This document shows, piece by piece, positions 24,305 through 32,545 of a DNA stretch of 64,000 nt. The notes under the pieces are model-generated. The model was not told where the DNA came from, made no database searches, and saw only the letters and a program-made list of their open reading frames with translations. This DNA is from Actinophytocola sp044466355 (GTDB lineage Bacteria; Actinomycetota; Actinomycetes; Mycobacteriales; Pseudonocardiaceae): the NCBI RefSeq assembly GCF_044466355.1, contig NZ_JBITMQ010000006.1, positions 62,001 to 126,000 on the forward strand, read 5' to 3'. The position numbers were made by a program, and so were the translations under genes. Within the stretch, counting starts at the first letter, position 1. Every line of letters begins with the position of its first letter.

Positions 24305-24447
24305 CGCGAGTCGCGTTCCCCCGCACACCGAGTTGTCGGTTTCGTGCAGGTCATTTGTGTGCACGAAACGCACAACTCGGTATGTCCGGGCGCGCGACTC
24401 GCGGTGTCTGGGAACGCGACTCGCGGTGTCTGGGAACGCGACTCGCG
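24305..24447. repeat. Tandem and inverted repeat element, copy 2
   Basis: One left unit (CGCGAGTCGCG, 24305-24315) is followed by an inverted repeat with 21-bp arms at 24327-24347 and 24361-24381 (two mismatches) around a 13-nt loop. Three right units carry CGCGACTCGCG at 24393, 24415 and 24437, exactly 22 bp apart. The arms share their sequence with copy 1 at 8290-8331. It lies in the 263-bp gap between two co-directional methyltransferase genes. Confidence 0.9.
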
Positions 24448-24558
24448 GTGTGTGCACGGTGTTTATTTGCCCATCGATCGTGTGGTGCTTCCCCCGGTTC
24501 GGCGGTACATCGCTTTGGTTACCCCCTCCTACGCTGGCTTGGCTTGGAGGTTCCCCTG

Positions 24559-25323
24559 GTGACCAGTACCGAACAGCACAGGCGCAAGTACGACGCGCTC
24601 GCCGAACGCTACGAGGAGATCTATTTCTACGTCGCCGACCTGGGCCGGGAGCTGGTGTCGCGTGCCGCGCCGCCGCCGGGCACGCGACTGCTGGACGTGG
24701 GCGCGGGCCGCGGCGCGGTGGCCAGGGTCGGGCTCGCCCGCGGCTGCACCGTGACGGCGGTGGACGCCTCGGCGGGCATGGTGGCCCGGCTTGCCGCCGA
24801 TCACCGCGACATGCTGGTGCTCCAACAGGACGCGGGTGCGCTCCGGTTCCCCGACGGTTCGTTCGACCTGGTGACCGCGGGTTTCCTGGTGCAGGTGCTG
24901 GCGGAACCTGAGATGGCGCTGGCGGAGTTCCACCGCGTGCTCGTGCCGGACGGCATGGTGGCGTTGTCACTCGAACGGCAGGTCGTCGGCCGTCTCGGCT
25001 GGCTCCACGACCTGAACCGCGAGTACTTCGGTGGCGGCTCCGGCGCGCCGTTGTCCCCGGACCGTCTTGACGAGTTGCTCGTGGCGGCGGGTTTCGACGA
25101 GCCGGAACGCACCATGGTCAAGGTCCCGAGGCACCTGCCCGACCCTGCGGCACTGTGGGACTGGCTCGCACTGCAGGGCGTCCCGGAAGCGCTGGACGAC
25201 CTCCCGTCCCCCCACGCCGTCACGTTCCGCGAACGCTTCTTCCGCGGCGCCGAGGACATGCACCGCAACGGCGGCATCACCCTGGAGTTCGCCGCCACGC
25301 TCCACACCACCACACGCCCCTGA
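24559..25323 (+). CDS. SAM-dependent methyltransferase (class I)
   Basis: Methyltransferase of 254 aa in the UbiE/Methyltransf_11 group. Motif I is LLDVGAGRGAVARVGLARG, followed by VTAVDASAGMVARLAADH and the post-II stretch DGSFDLVTAGFLVQVLAEPE. The substrate is unknown; the C-terminal 100 residues (GGGSGAPLSPDRLDELLVAAG) form the acceptor cap. GTG 24559 has a perfect GGAGG eight bases upstream. The long frame upstream, through the previous gene and the repeat, is not coding. It ends 20 bp before the decayed MarR gene on the other strand. Confidence 0.87.
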   Translation: MTSTEQHRRKYDALAERYEEIYFYVADLGRELVSRAAPPPGTRLLDVGAGRGAVARVGLARGCTVTAVDASAGMVARLAADHRDMLVLQQDAGALRFPDGSFDLVTAGFLVQVLAEPEMALAEFHRVLVPDGMVALSLERQVVGRLGWLHDLNREYFGGGSGAPLSPDRLDELLVAAGFDEPERTMVKVPRHLPDPAALWDWLALQGVPEALDDLPSPHAVTFRERFFRGAEDMHRNGGITLEFAATLHTTTRP

Positions 25324-25343
25324 CCCCCGCTGGCCTCGCGAGG

Positions 25344-25806
25344 TCAGCGGCTGGCGCGGGTGGTGATCGGGCGTAGGGCTTCCGCCGCTGCCCGGACGGC
25401 GTCCGGCGGGACCGCGGCCAGGACGCGTTCGTGGACTTCCATCGACACAGCCATGGCTTCTCCGTCAGCCGGGTGCCTTTTTCCGTCAGGTGGACCCATC
25501 GGCTCCGCGCGTCCGACTCGTTCTGTTCGCGGGCCACATGACCCGCTGCCGACAGGCGTTGCAGCGCGTTGCTGGTGCCGCCCGACGTCAGGTACAGCGA
25601 CTTCGCCAGCTCGCTCAGGCGCAGGCGGCCACCCGCTCGCAGCAGGGCCGCCAGTACGTCGAACTCGGCGTAGGTCAGGCCCAGGTCGCTCAACGCCGGC
25701 TTCATCGCCTGCTCGAACACCAGGCTCAGCCGCGAGACGCGTTTGGCCAGCGCCAGCCGGGCGATGGCCTCGGGGGCCATCCCGTCGTCGGCCCACCGCT
25801 CCGCCA
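25344..25806 (-). pseudogene. MarR-family regulator, 5'-truncated and frameshifted
   Basis: The remnant encodes a MarR winged helix: LAERWADDGMAPEAIARLAL, AEFDVLAALLRAGGRLRLSE, LYLTSGGTSNALQRLSAAGH and DARSRWVHLTEKG. After LTEK the frame is lost near 25450; the end continues one frame over as AMAVSMEVHERVLAAV to ITTRASR (stop 25344). Upstream, the usual first residues are missing and sequence passes at about 25805-25812 directly into the truncated amidohydrolase on the other strand. One deletion probably removed both starts and the shared promoter. The frameshift could be a base-calling error; the truncation is harder to explain so. Confidence 0.78.
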
Positions 25807-26980
25807 GCCCGGGTCGACGTGCTCGTCGAGGACGGCCGCATCGCCGCCGTCGCGTCCGGGCTCGGCGCGCCCGACGGCGCTGAAGTGGTCGACGCGACCG
25901 GCATGCTCGTGCTCCCCGGCTTCGTCGACACCCACCGGCACACCTGGCAGGCGGGCATCCGCGCGGTCGGGCCCGATCTCACCTTTCCCGGCTACCTCGA
26001 CCTCGTCGTGAACACGATCGCGCCGCGCTACCAGCCCGCCGACGTCCACGCGGGCACGCTCGCCGGCGCCCTCGAACGCCTCGACGCGGGCATCACCACC
26101 GTCGTCGACTGGGCCCATATCCAGCACACGCCCGACCACACCGACGCGGCGCTCGACGCGCTCGCCGAGGCGGGCATCCGCGCCGTCTTCGGCTACTGCG
26201 TCACCGAACCTGACGTCGCCGCCGCCCGTCGCGTGCGCGACCGCGCCAGGTGGTCTTGTGACCATGGCCATGGCGCCCTACGGGCCCGAGATCGTGGGCG
26301 AGGAGCAGGCGCTGCGGGAGTGGCACGTCGCCCGCGAGCTGGGCCTGCCCGTCACCGTCCACATGGGAGGCCATGGCGCCGAGAGTGCCGAACGCGGGCC
26401 GGACTTCCTGCGCCGCAACGGGTTCCTCGGCCCGCGCACGAACTACGCCCACGGCAACAGCTACTCCGACGACGCGCTCAAGGTCATCGCCGACAGCGGC
26501 GGCACCATCGCCGTTTCGCCGGTCGTCGAGGCGGCGCTGGGGTTCGGCGCACCGGTCACCGCGCGCGCAATCGCCGCCGGGGTGCCGACCGGGCTCGGTG
26601 CCGACACCGTCGTGAGCGGGCCCGGGGACATGTTCAGCCTCATGCGCGGCGCGTACGCGTTCGCGCGGCTCGAGGACGGCGGCTTCACCACCCGTGACGC
26701 ACTGCGCGCCGCCACCGTCGACGGTGCGAAGGCCGCCGGGCTCGACGACCTCGGCTCGCTGCGCCCCGGCAACCACGCCGACCTCGTGCTGCTGCGCACG
26801 GACCTGCCCGCGCACGACCCCGTCGGTGCGATCGTGCTGTCCCTGGACACCAGGGCGGTCGACACCGTGGTCGTCGGCGGCCGGATCGTGAAGCGCGATG
26901 GAGTCCTACTGGACGCTAAGTGGACAAAAGTCTTGCGGGACGTGGCGGTATCAGCCGATCGGGTGGTTGTCGCGGCATGA
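25804..26980 (+). pseudogene. Amidohydrolase-family metal-dependent hydrolase, truncated and frameshifted
   Basis: Remnant of an aminohydrolase of the ATZ/TRZ-cytosine deaminase group. It opens abruptly at VDVLVEDGRIAAVASGLG without the usual MT..LLRGARV lead, has the metal motif FVDTHRHTWQ, and shifts frame near 26248 (one extra base) before VTMAMAPYGPEIVGEEQALR. The second part has the metal His in VHMGGH and AHGNSYSDDALK, and ends with a full C terminus (VVGGRIVKRDG). It lost its 5' end with the MarR gene at about 25805. The enzyme would have deaminated or hydrolysed a cyclic amide or purine-like compound. Confidence 0.8.
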
Positions 26981-26987
26981 TTGCCGG

Positions 26988-27500
26988 GTGCTCGTTGTGT
27001 TCGTCGGTCGGCCGGGCACCGGCAAGACGACGCTCGCCCGGCTGACGGCCGCCGAGTTGACCGCCGCCCACCTCCGGATCGACGCCATCGAGGCTGCCGT
27101 CATCCGCAGCGGGCTCGCGAAGCCGCCGCTCGGTCCTGTCGGCTACGTGGTCGCGCACGAGGTCGCCGCGTCGTGCCTGGCCGTGGGCACGTCCGTGGTG
27201 GTCGACGCGGTGAGTCCGGTGCCGGAGGCGCGTGCGGGCTGGGTCGGGCTGGCGCGTGGCGCCGGGGCGCCGGTGCGGATGATCGAGGTGGTCGTGTCCG
27301 ACCCGGCCGAGCACCGCCGCCGGGTCGAGGAGCGGCGCAGCGACGTCGACGGGCTGGTCGTGCCGACGTGGCGGCAGGTCACGGCCGTCGCGTACGAACC
27401 GTGGAACACCGGACGCGACGGGCCGCGGCTCGTGGTCGCCAACGACGGCTCACCCGACGACGCCATGGTCCGCGTCCGGGCTTACTTGAGCACAATTTAA
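26988..27500 (+). CDS. Small P-loop kinase-like protein (AAA_33 type)
   Basis: ATP-binding protein of 170 aa resembling small-molecule kinases and zeta-toxin-like folds. Walker A is GRPGTGKT (residues 7-14) close to the N terminus; a DAVSP motif and the lid arginines HRRRVEERR follow. The phosphate acceptor is unknown. GTG 26988 was chosen since the P-loop begins only six residues later; an earlier in-frame start at 26898 overlaps the amidohydrolase. The gene starts 7 bp after the amidohydrolase stop and ends just before the operator-like repeat of the GH97 gene. Confidence 0.8.
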   Translation: MLVVFVGRPGTGKTTLARLTAAELTAAHLRIDAIEAAVIRSGLAKPPLGPVGYVVAHEVAASCLAVGTSVVVDAVSPVPEARAGWVGLARGAGAPVRMIEVVVSDPAEHRRRVEERRSDVDGLVVPTWRQVTAVAYEPWNTGRDGPRLVVANDGSPDDAMVRVRAYLSTI

Positions 27501-27502
27501 GC

Positions 27503-27531
27503 AGACTTTCGCGCAAGTTGTACGAAAGTCT
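27503..27531. promoter_or_regulatory. Candidate operator of the GH97 gene
   Basis: AGACTTTCG (27503-27511) and CGAAAGTCT (27523-27531) form a perfect 9-bp inverted repeat with an 11-bp spacer, 83 bp before the glycosidase start and immediately after the kinase stop. CTTTCG/CGAAAG half-sites are typical of sugar-responsive regulators in actinomycetes. A rho-independent terminator is less likely because of the long spacer and lack of a T-tract. Confidence 0.5.
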
Positions 27532-27613
27532 TGTCTGGAACCGACACATCCGGTACCCCTTGAACAGGAACCGCACAGAAGCGGTCACGTTTCAACAGAG
27601 CGTGGGGTTGCTG

Positions 27614-30214
27614 ATGAAGTCGTCCCTTGTCACCGCCGCCACGCTCGCCGTGGCCCTGGCCACCGCCTTACCCGTCCCCGCGACCGCCGACGCACCCGGC
27701 CGGTGGACCGTCACCGGCCCCGACCGGGCCCTGACCGCCCAGGTCGCGCTCGACGGCGACGGCACCCCGACCCTGAGCGTCAGCCACCGCGGCACCCAGG
27801 TGCTCGCACCGGCCCCACTCGGCCTGCGGACCACCGGCGCGGACCTGTCGACCGGTCTCCACCTGGTCGGTGACCGCACCCGCACGGTCGACGAGCGGTA
27901 CACGATGACCACCGGCAAGCGCCGCGAGCGGGCGACCACGATGACCGAGCGCCGCCTGTCGTTCGCGGGCGACGGCGGCGCACGTGTCGACGTCGTGCTG
28001 CGGGTCGCGCCCGACGGCGTGGCCTACCGCTACGAACTGCCCGCCGCCGAGGAGATCACCGGCGAGGCGTCGGCGTTCACGCTGCCCGCCGACGCGCCCG
28101 CGTGGTTGCTGCCCTACAACGCCTGGTACGAGGCCAACCGCGTCGCGACGACGGCCGGGGGCGCCGCGGCGGGAGACTTCGGCAACCCGTCCCTGTTCCA
28201 GGTCGGCGACAGCTACGCCCTGCTCACCGAGTCCGATGTGGATGGACGGTACTCGGGCATGCGGCTGCGGCACGCGGCCGGCACGTCCACCTACCACGTG
28301 GTGCTCGCCGATGAAGAAGTCACCGCGCGGCAGACCCCGTGGCGCACCGCGATCATCGGCGACCTCGGCCGCGTCACCGAGTCCACGCTGGTCGACGACC
28401 TCGCCACGCCGGCGAAGTTCCGCGACACCTCGTGGATCCACACCGGCAAGGTCGCGTGGTCGTGGCTGTCGGAACACCAGAGCCCGTCGGACTTCGAGCG
28501 GCAGAAGGACTTCGTCGACTTCGCGGCCCGCAACGGCTGGTCGGCGGTGCTCGTCGACGAGGGCTGGAGCGCCGAATGGGTGCCCGCACTGGTGCGCTAC
28601 GCGCGTGCCCAGGGCGTCGAGGTGCTGCTGTGGTTCCACTGGAACCGGCTCGACACGGCCGAGAAGCGCGACACGATCCTGCCGATGGTGAAGAGCTGGG
28701 GCGTGCGCGGCGTGAAGATCGACTTCATGGAGTCGGACTCGCAGGCCCGCTACCAGTGGTACGACGCGGTGCTCGCGAAGACCGCCGAGCTGCGCCTGAT
28801 GGTCAACTTCCACGGCTCGACCATCCCGCACGGCCTCGCGCGTACCTGGCCGCACATCATGACCATGGAGGGCATCCGCGGCGCGGAGAACTACCCGCCC
28901 GCCGCGAACAACCCGGTGCAGGCGTTCACCCGCAACGTCGTCGGGTCGATGGACTACACGCCGGTGTCGCTGGACGTCGGCACGCACGAGGCGTCGGTGG
29001 CACACGAGATCGCGCTGCCGGTCGTGTACGAGTCGGGCTGGACGCACTACGCGGACAAACCGGAGGCCTACGAGCGGTACCCGGAGGCGCTGCGGTTCCT
29101 GAACCAGGTGCCCTCCGGCTGGGACCAGACCCGGTACGTGGCCGGGCATCCGGACGAGGGCACCGTCCTCGCGCGACGGTCGGGCGACCGGTGGTTCGTC
29201 GGCGCGATCTCGGTCGGCGAGGCACGCACGATGACCGCACCGCTGGACTTCCTCGGCGGCGGCACGTGGACGGTCGAGCTGGTGCGCGACGGGTCCGCCG
29301 AACGCGGTGACGTCGTGTGGTCGCGGCAGCGTGTGGCGGCCGGGGACACGTTGTCGGTCGACGTCCCCGCGAACGGCGGGTTCGCCGCGATCCTCTGCCG
29401 GACGTCGTCGTGCTCGAAACCGCTGCCGGACGTACCGTCGGGCAGCGTGGCGGTGACTCCGTCCACAGTGGATGCCGAACCCGGCTCGACGGTCGAGGTG
29501 ACCGGCACGTTCACGCTCGCCGAGGGCACCGCGAACGACGTCCGGTTCCGCGCCGCCGCACCGGACGGCTGGCAGGTCGACGGGCCGGTGCTGACCCGCG
29601 ACCGGATGACGGCGGGCCAGTCGGTGACCGGCCGCTGGACAGTCCATGTAGGACAGTCGCGCGGCTACGTCGACGTGCCCGTGTTCGCGGAGTTCCGGGC
29701 GCCCGACGGGTTGTGGGCGGACCGGGTGCACGTCGAGGAGGCCGTGCGCGTGTTCGTGCCGCCGCCGCCGCTGACCGGCACGCCCTACGTGAGCGACCTG
29801 ACGTTCGTCAGCGAGACCAACGGCTGGGGCCCGGTCGAACGGGACCGGAGTGTCGGCGAGTCGGCCGGTGGCGACGGCAACCCGATCACGATCGGCGGTG
29901 TGGTGTACGAGAAGGGCCTCGGCACCCACGCCCCCGCCGCGATCCAGGTCTACCTCGGTGGCCGCTGTGCCACGTTCACCGCCGCGGTGGGCCTCGACGA
30001 CGAGACCACGCAACCGGGTTCGGTGACCTTCCACGTGCTGGCCGACGACACCGTCGCCTACGACAGCGGCGTCCTGCGGCCCGGCCCGGCCACGCCGGTG
30101 ACCGCCGACGTGACCGGAGCCCGCATGCTCACGCTGAAGGTGACCGACGGCGGCGACGGCAAGAACTTCGACCACGCCGACTGGGCTGACGCCCGCCTGA
30201 GCTGTCAGGGGTGA
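27614..30214 (+). CDS. Secreted GH97 alpha-glycosidase with NEW3-like and NPCBM domains
   Basis: Exported glycoside hydrolase of 866 aa, acting on alpha-glucosides or alpha-galactosides outside the cell. A Sec signal ends near ATA (25). The GH97 N-terminal sandwich (30-280) is followed by a TIM barrel (WIHTGKVAWSWLSEHQSPSD on). Asp370 in VKIDFMES and Glu419 in MTMEGIRGAE lie at expected catalytic positions; GH97 has both retaining and inverting members and I cannot settle which. Residues ~615-715 resemble a NEW3 domain, and the end (WGPVERDRSVGE, VVYEKGLGTHAPAAI) is an NPCBM carbohydrate-binding module. ATG 27614 is used. An inverted repeat upstream may be its operator. Confidence 0.9.
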   Translation: MKSSLVTAATLAVALATALPVPATADAPGRWTVTGPDRALTAQVALDGDGTPTLSVSHRGTQVLAPAPLGLRTTGADLSTGLHLVGDRTRTVDERYTMTTGKRRERATTMTERRLSFAGDGGARVDVVLRVAPDGVAYRYELPAAEEITGEASAFTLPADAPAWLLPYNAWYEANRVATTAGGAAAGDFGNPSLFQVGDSYALLTESDVDGRYSGMRLRHAAGTSTYHVVLADEEVTARQTPWRTAIIGDLGRVTESTLVDDLATPAKFRDTSWIHTGKVAWSWLSEHQSPSDFERQKDFVDFAARNGWSAVLVDEGWSAEWVPALVRYARAQGVEVLLWFHWNRLDTAEKRDTILPMVKSWGVRGVKIDFMESDSQARYQWYDAVLAKTAELRLMVNFHGSTIPHGLARTWPHIMTMEGIRGAENYPPAANNPVQAFTRNVVGSMDYTPVSLDVGTHEASVAHEIALPVVYESGWTHYADKPEAYERYPEALRFLNQVPSGWDQTRYVAGHPDEGTVLARRSGDRWFVGAISVGEARTMTAPLDFLGGGTWTVELVRDGSAERGDVVWSRQRVAAGDTLSVDVPANGGFAAILCRTSSCSKPLPDVPSGSVAVTPSTVDAEPGSTVEVTGTFTLAEGTANDVRFRAAAPDGWQVDGPVLTRDRMTAGQSVTGRWTVHVGQSRGYVDVPVFAEFRAPDGLWADRVHVEEAVRVFVPPPPLTGTPYVSDLTFVSETNGWGPVERDRSVGESAGGDGNPITIGGVVYEKGLGTHAPAAIQVYLGGRCATFTAAVGLDDETTQPGSVTFHVLADDTVAYDSGVLRPGPATPVTADVTGARMLTLKVTDGGDGKNFDHADWADARLSCQG

Positions 30215-30224
30215 CAGGAGGAAA

Positions 30225-30255
30225 GCGGGGGGCCCGGCGATCCCGGGCCCCCCGC
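30225..30255. terminator. Bidirectional terminator between convergent genes
   Basis: A 13-bp perfect GC stem, GCGGGGGGCCCGG (30225-30237) with CCGGGCCCCCCGC (30243-30255), has a 5-nt loop. It sits in the 49-bp gap between the ends of the GH97 and peptidase genes and can serve both strands. Confidence 0.8.
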
Positions 30256-30263
30256 TGCTCACG

Positions 30264-31769
30264 TCAGCTCACCCGGTACGGACCCACCTCCGGGTGGATC
30301 CCCCTGGTGTTCACCGTCATCGACCCGGAGCCGGGGACCTCCGTGGCCGGGCAGCGCAGGCCCCACCTCGGCGGCGTCAGGTTGATCAGGTAGTCGTCGA
30401 CCGCGGCGTTGACGCAGTCGCTCGGCCCGCCGTCGCCGTACGCCGTGTGACCCCAGCCCTCGTACGTGATCAGGCGTGCGCCGCTCTGGTGCGCGGCCGT
30501 CAGGTTCCACTCGTACACCGTCGCCGGGTCGTGGACGTTGCCGATCATCACCAGCGGCGGTGCGTCGTCGACGTCGAGTCGCCGCTGCGGGTTCGTGGTC
30601 TCGGTGCCGCTGCCCACACACGTCATGGCGTGGTCGACGTACGGGGACCACTCGACGTTCGGGAACGCCCGGGAAAGCTTGCCGCGCAACAGCTTGTAGT
30701 GGCCGTAGCTCACGACCGGGTAGTTCCAGTCGCTGCACCAGATCGACGGGTACGGCATGTTCGTGACCTCACCGAACGACGCGGTCGCGTCGGCGGTGCC
30801 GTCCCGCAGGTCGGCGAAGTACGTCGCGAGGCCGTCCCACGAGGACGGTTGCATCACGCCGAACGCCGACGACGCGAGGTCGTAGAAGTCGATCGGCTGC
30901 CCGTCCGGGTCGGTGAGCGTCCCGGCCCTGGCCTTCTCCTTGAGGTCCGCGTACACGGCCGCGGTGTCCTCGCCGTACAGCGCGCACGCGGGTGTGGTGT
31001 CGCACCACCGCGCGAACTCGGTGAACCCGCGCTCGACCGGCGCGGTCTCGCTGCGCATGAAGTCCCACGCCGTCCGCATGCTGTGGTCCATGTTGCCGTC
31101 CATGACCAGCGCGCGGATCCGGTCCGGGAACATCTCCGCGTACTGCTGGCCCATCAGGCTGCCGTACGAGTAGCCGACGTAGGTCAGCTTCTCCTCGCCG
31201 AGCGCGGCGCGGATGGCGTCCATGTCCCGCACGGTCGCGAGGTTGTCGACGTGCTCGGCGAGCCCGTCCGAGTTGGCGCGGCAGCTGTCGTGCAGTGCCC
31301 GGTTGACCGATGCCAGGTGGTCGAACTCGGCGGAGCTGGTCGGGTGTTTCGCCTCTTCGGACCGCCGCGCGAGGTCCGCGTCGCACAGCAGCTGCGAGGA
31401 GTTCGCGATGCCCCGCGGGTCGAACCCGACCTGGTCGAACCGTGCGTTCACGGCGTCGGTGAAGAGGTCGCCCGACTTCACGGCTCCGACGCCGGAGCCA
31501 CCCGGCCCGCCGGGGTCCATGAGAAGCGAGCCGATGCGGTTGGCCCGGTCCTTCGCCGGGCGCCGCGCGAGTCCGATGTGGACTTTCTCGCCGTCCGGGT
31601 CCGCCCAGTCGAGCGGCACCTCGATGGTCGCGCAGTCCACGCCCTCGGCGTCCGGACACGGTTTCCAGTCGACGCCGCCCCGCGCGGCCGCCGTGCCCGG
31701 CACGAGCACGATTCCCGTGGCGGCCAGTGCACCCGCCAGGAACGCGAGCAAACCTCGCTTATGCGTCAT
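30264..31769 (-). CDS. Secreted tripeptidyl aminopeptidase (alpha/beta hydrolase, TAP/SlpD type)
   Basis: Exported serine peptidase (501 aa) of the Streptomyces SlpD/Tap kind, releasing tripeptides or proline peptides from N termini. A signal peptide ends near TAAA (about 29). The oxyanion loop is MDPGGPGGSG (84-93), nucleophile Ser201 in GYSYGS, Asp in NVHDPAT, and His in EGWGHTAYGD within the C-terminal TAP domain, with conserved Cys residues. ATG 31769 has GGGGGA six bases upstream; the frame to 31814 is rejected. It is convergent with the glycosidase and divergent from the cassette at 31933. Confidence 0.92.
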   Translation of the reverse strand: MTHKRGLLAFLAGALAATGIVLVPGTAAARGGVDWKPCPDAEGVDCATIEVPLDWADPDGEKVHIGLARRPAKDRANRIGSLLMDPGGPGGSGVGAVKSGDLFTDAVNARFDQVGFDPRGIANSSQLLCDADLARRSEEAKHPTSSAEFDHLASVNRALHDSCRANSDGLAEHVDNLATVRDMDAIRAALGEEKLTYVGYSYGSLMGQQYAEMFPDRIRALVMDGNMDHSMRTAWDFMRSETAPVERGFTEFARWCDTTPACALYGEDTAAVYADLKEKARAGTLTDPDGQPIDFYDLASSAFGVMQPSSWDGLATYFADLRDGTADATASFGEVTNMPYPSIWCSDWNYPVVSYGHYKLLRGKLSRAFPNVEWSPYVDHAMTCVGSGTETTNPQRRLDVDDAPPLVMIGNVHDPATVYEWNLTAAHQSGARLITYEGWGHTAYGDGGPSDCVNAAVDDYLINLTPPRWGLRCPATEVPGSGSMTVNTRGIHPEVGPYRVS

Positions 31770-31932
31770 GTGCAATCCCCCGATGTCATGATCAGCACTC
31801 TGTGTGCTGCCCATGATGCCCTCAGTTGTCGTCCGTCGCCAGGAAGCAGGTCAGGAGTCCCGGCAGGATCCGGCCACCGCGTCCCAGTCCGGTCCCACCG
31901 AGACGACGCTTGACGGGACTGGGAGGAGTTCG

Positions 31933-32238
31933 GTGGCGATGCACGAACGAACGGAAGAACGACTCGCCGCGATGCTCGACACCGGCCGCCGCGAGCTGAC
32001 CGATCGGCTGCTGGCGATCCGGAACGAGCGCGCGACGGCGGTGGCGACCGCGTACTCCGACGACGGCCTGGTGAGCGCCACGGTCGACGGGCGGCTCCGG
32101 CTGGTCGACCTTTCCCTGGACGAGCGGGTGTTCCGTACGTCGGACTCGGCCGCGCTGGCGCACACCATTCTCACCACGGTGCACGCGGCGGCCGACGCGA
32201 CGGTGCCACGCGCGGGCGGTGACCATGGCCGGGTCTGA
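31933..32238 (+). CDS. Small YbaB/EbfC-like protein
   Basis: First gene of a four-gene cassette. It encodes 101 aa: an N-terminal helix rich in charge (ERTEERLAAMLDTGRRELTD), a short strand region (GLVSATVDGRLRLVDLSLDE) and a last helix (ALAHTILTTVHAAADA), the layout of YbaB-like nucleoid proteins found beside ESX-like loci. GTG 31933 is favoured by GGAGG six bases upstream; ATG 31939 is the alternative. It overlaps the next gene by 14 bp. Its role in the cassette is unknown. Confidence 0.7.
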   Translation: MAMHERTEERLAAMLDTGRRELTDRLLAIRNERATAVATAYSDDGLVSATVDGRLRLVDLSLDERVFRTSDSAALAHTILTTVHAAADATVPRAGGDHGRV

Positions 32239-32545
32239 CGGGCTTCGCATGCGACCCGCCGAGACCGCCGACTCGATGTCGAGGCTCGGCACGGCCGGCC
32301 AGAACCTCACCACGTCCTGGTCGTCGGCCCGCACGTCGATCGCCGCGCTCGAGGGCCGGCTCGGCAACGGACAGCTCGGGGCCGCGTTCATGGGCCGCTA
32401 CCGTCCTGGCGCCGAGCAGGCGGCGCGGACGGTGGCGCGGTGGGTGGCCCAGCTGACCGATCTCGCGCGAGGCGGCAGCCAGGCCGTCGACGGCTACGTC
32501 GGGACCGACCGAGCGGTCGAACAGGACATCGGGAGGCTGCCGTGA
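32225..32545 (+). CDS. WXG100-like small helical protein
   Basis: Second gene, 106 aa, all-helical with a central turn (LGNGQLGAAFMGRYRP) like actinobacterial WXG100-type proteins secreted by, or acting with, type VII systems. Trp34 in TTSWSS sits in the first helix; the exact W-x-G triad is absent. GTG 32219 is a possible earlier start. Its TGA overlaps the next GTG (GTGA). It would dimerise or pair with the following protein if it behaves like ESX partners (inference). Confidence 0.7.
   Translation: MAGSDGLRMRPAETADSMSRLGTAGQNLTTSWSSARTSIAALEGRLGNGQLGAAFMGRYRPGAEQAARTVARWVAQLTDLARGGSQAVDGYVGTDRAVEQDIGRLP

Noticed and set aside
23824..24558. N-terminal extension of the methyltransferase at 24559
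   Set aside because: The frame runs through the previous gene and the repeat element; GTG 24559 has a perfect ribosome-binding site.
27668..30262. 864-aa minus-strand ORF
   Set aside because: Antisense to the GH97 gene, whose protein has clear domains.
30294..31913. 539-aa plus-strand ORF
   Set aside because: Antisense to the tripeptidyl aminopeptidase gene.
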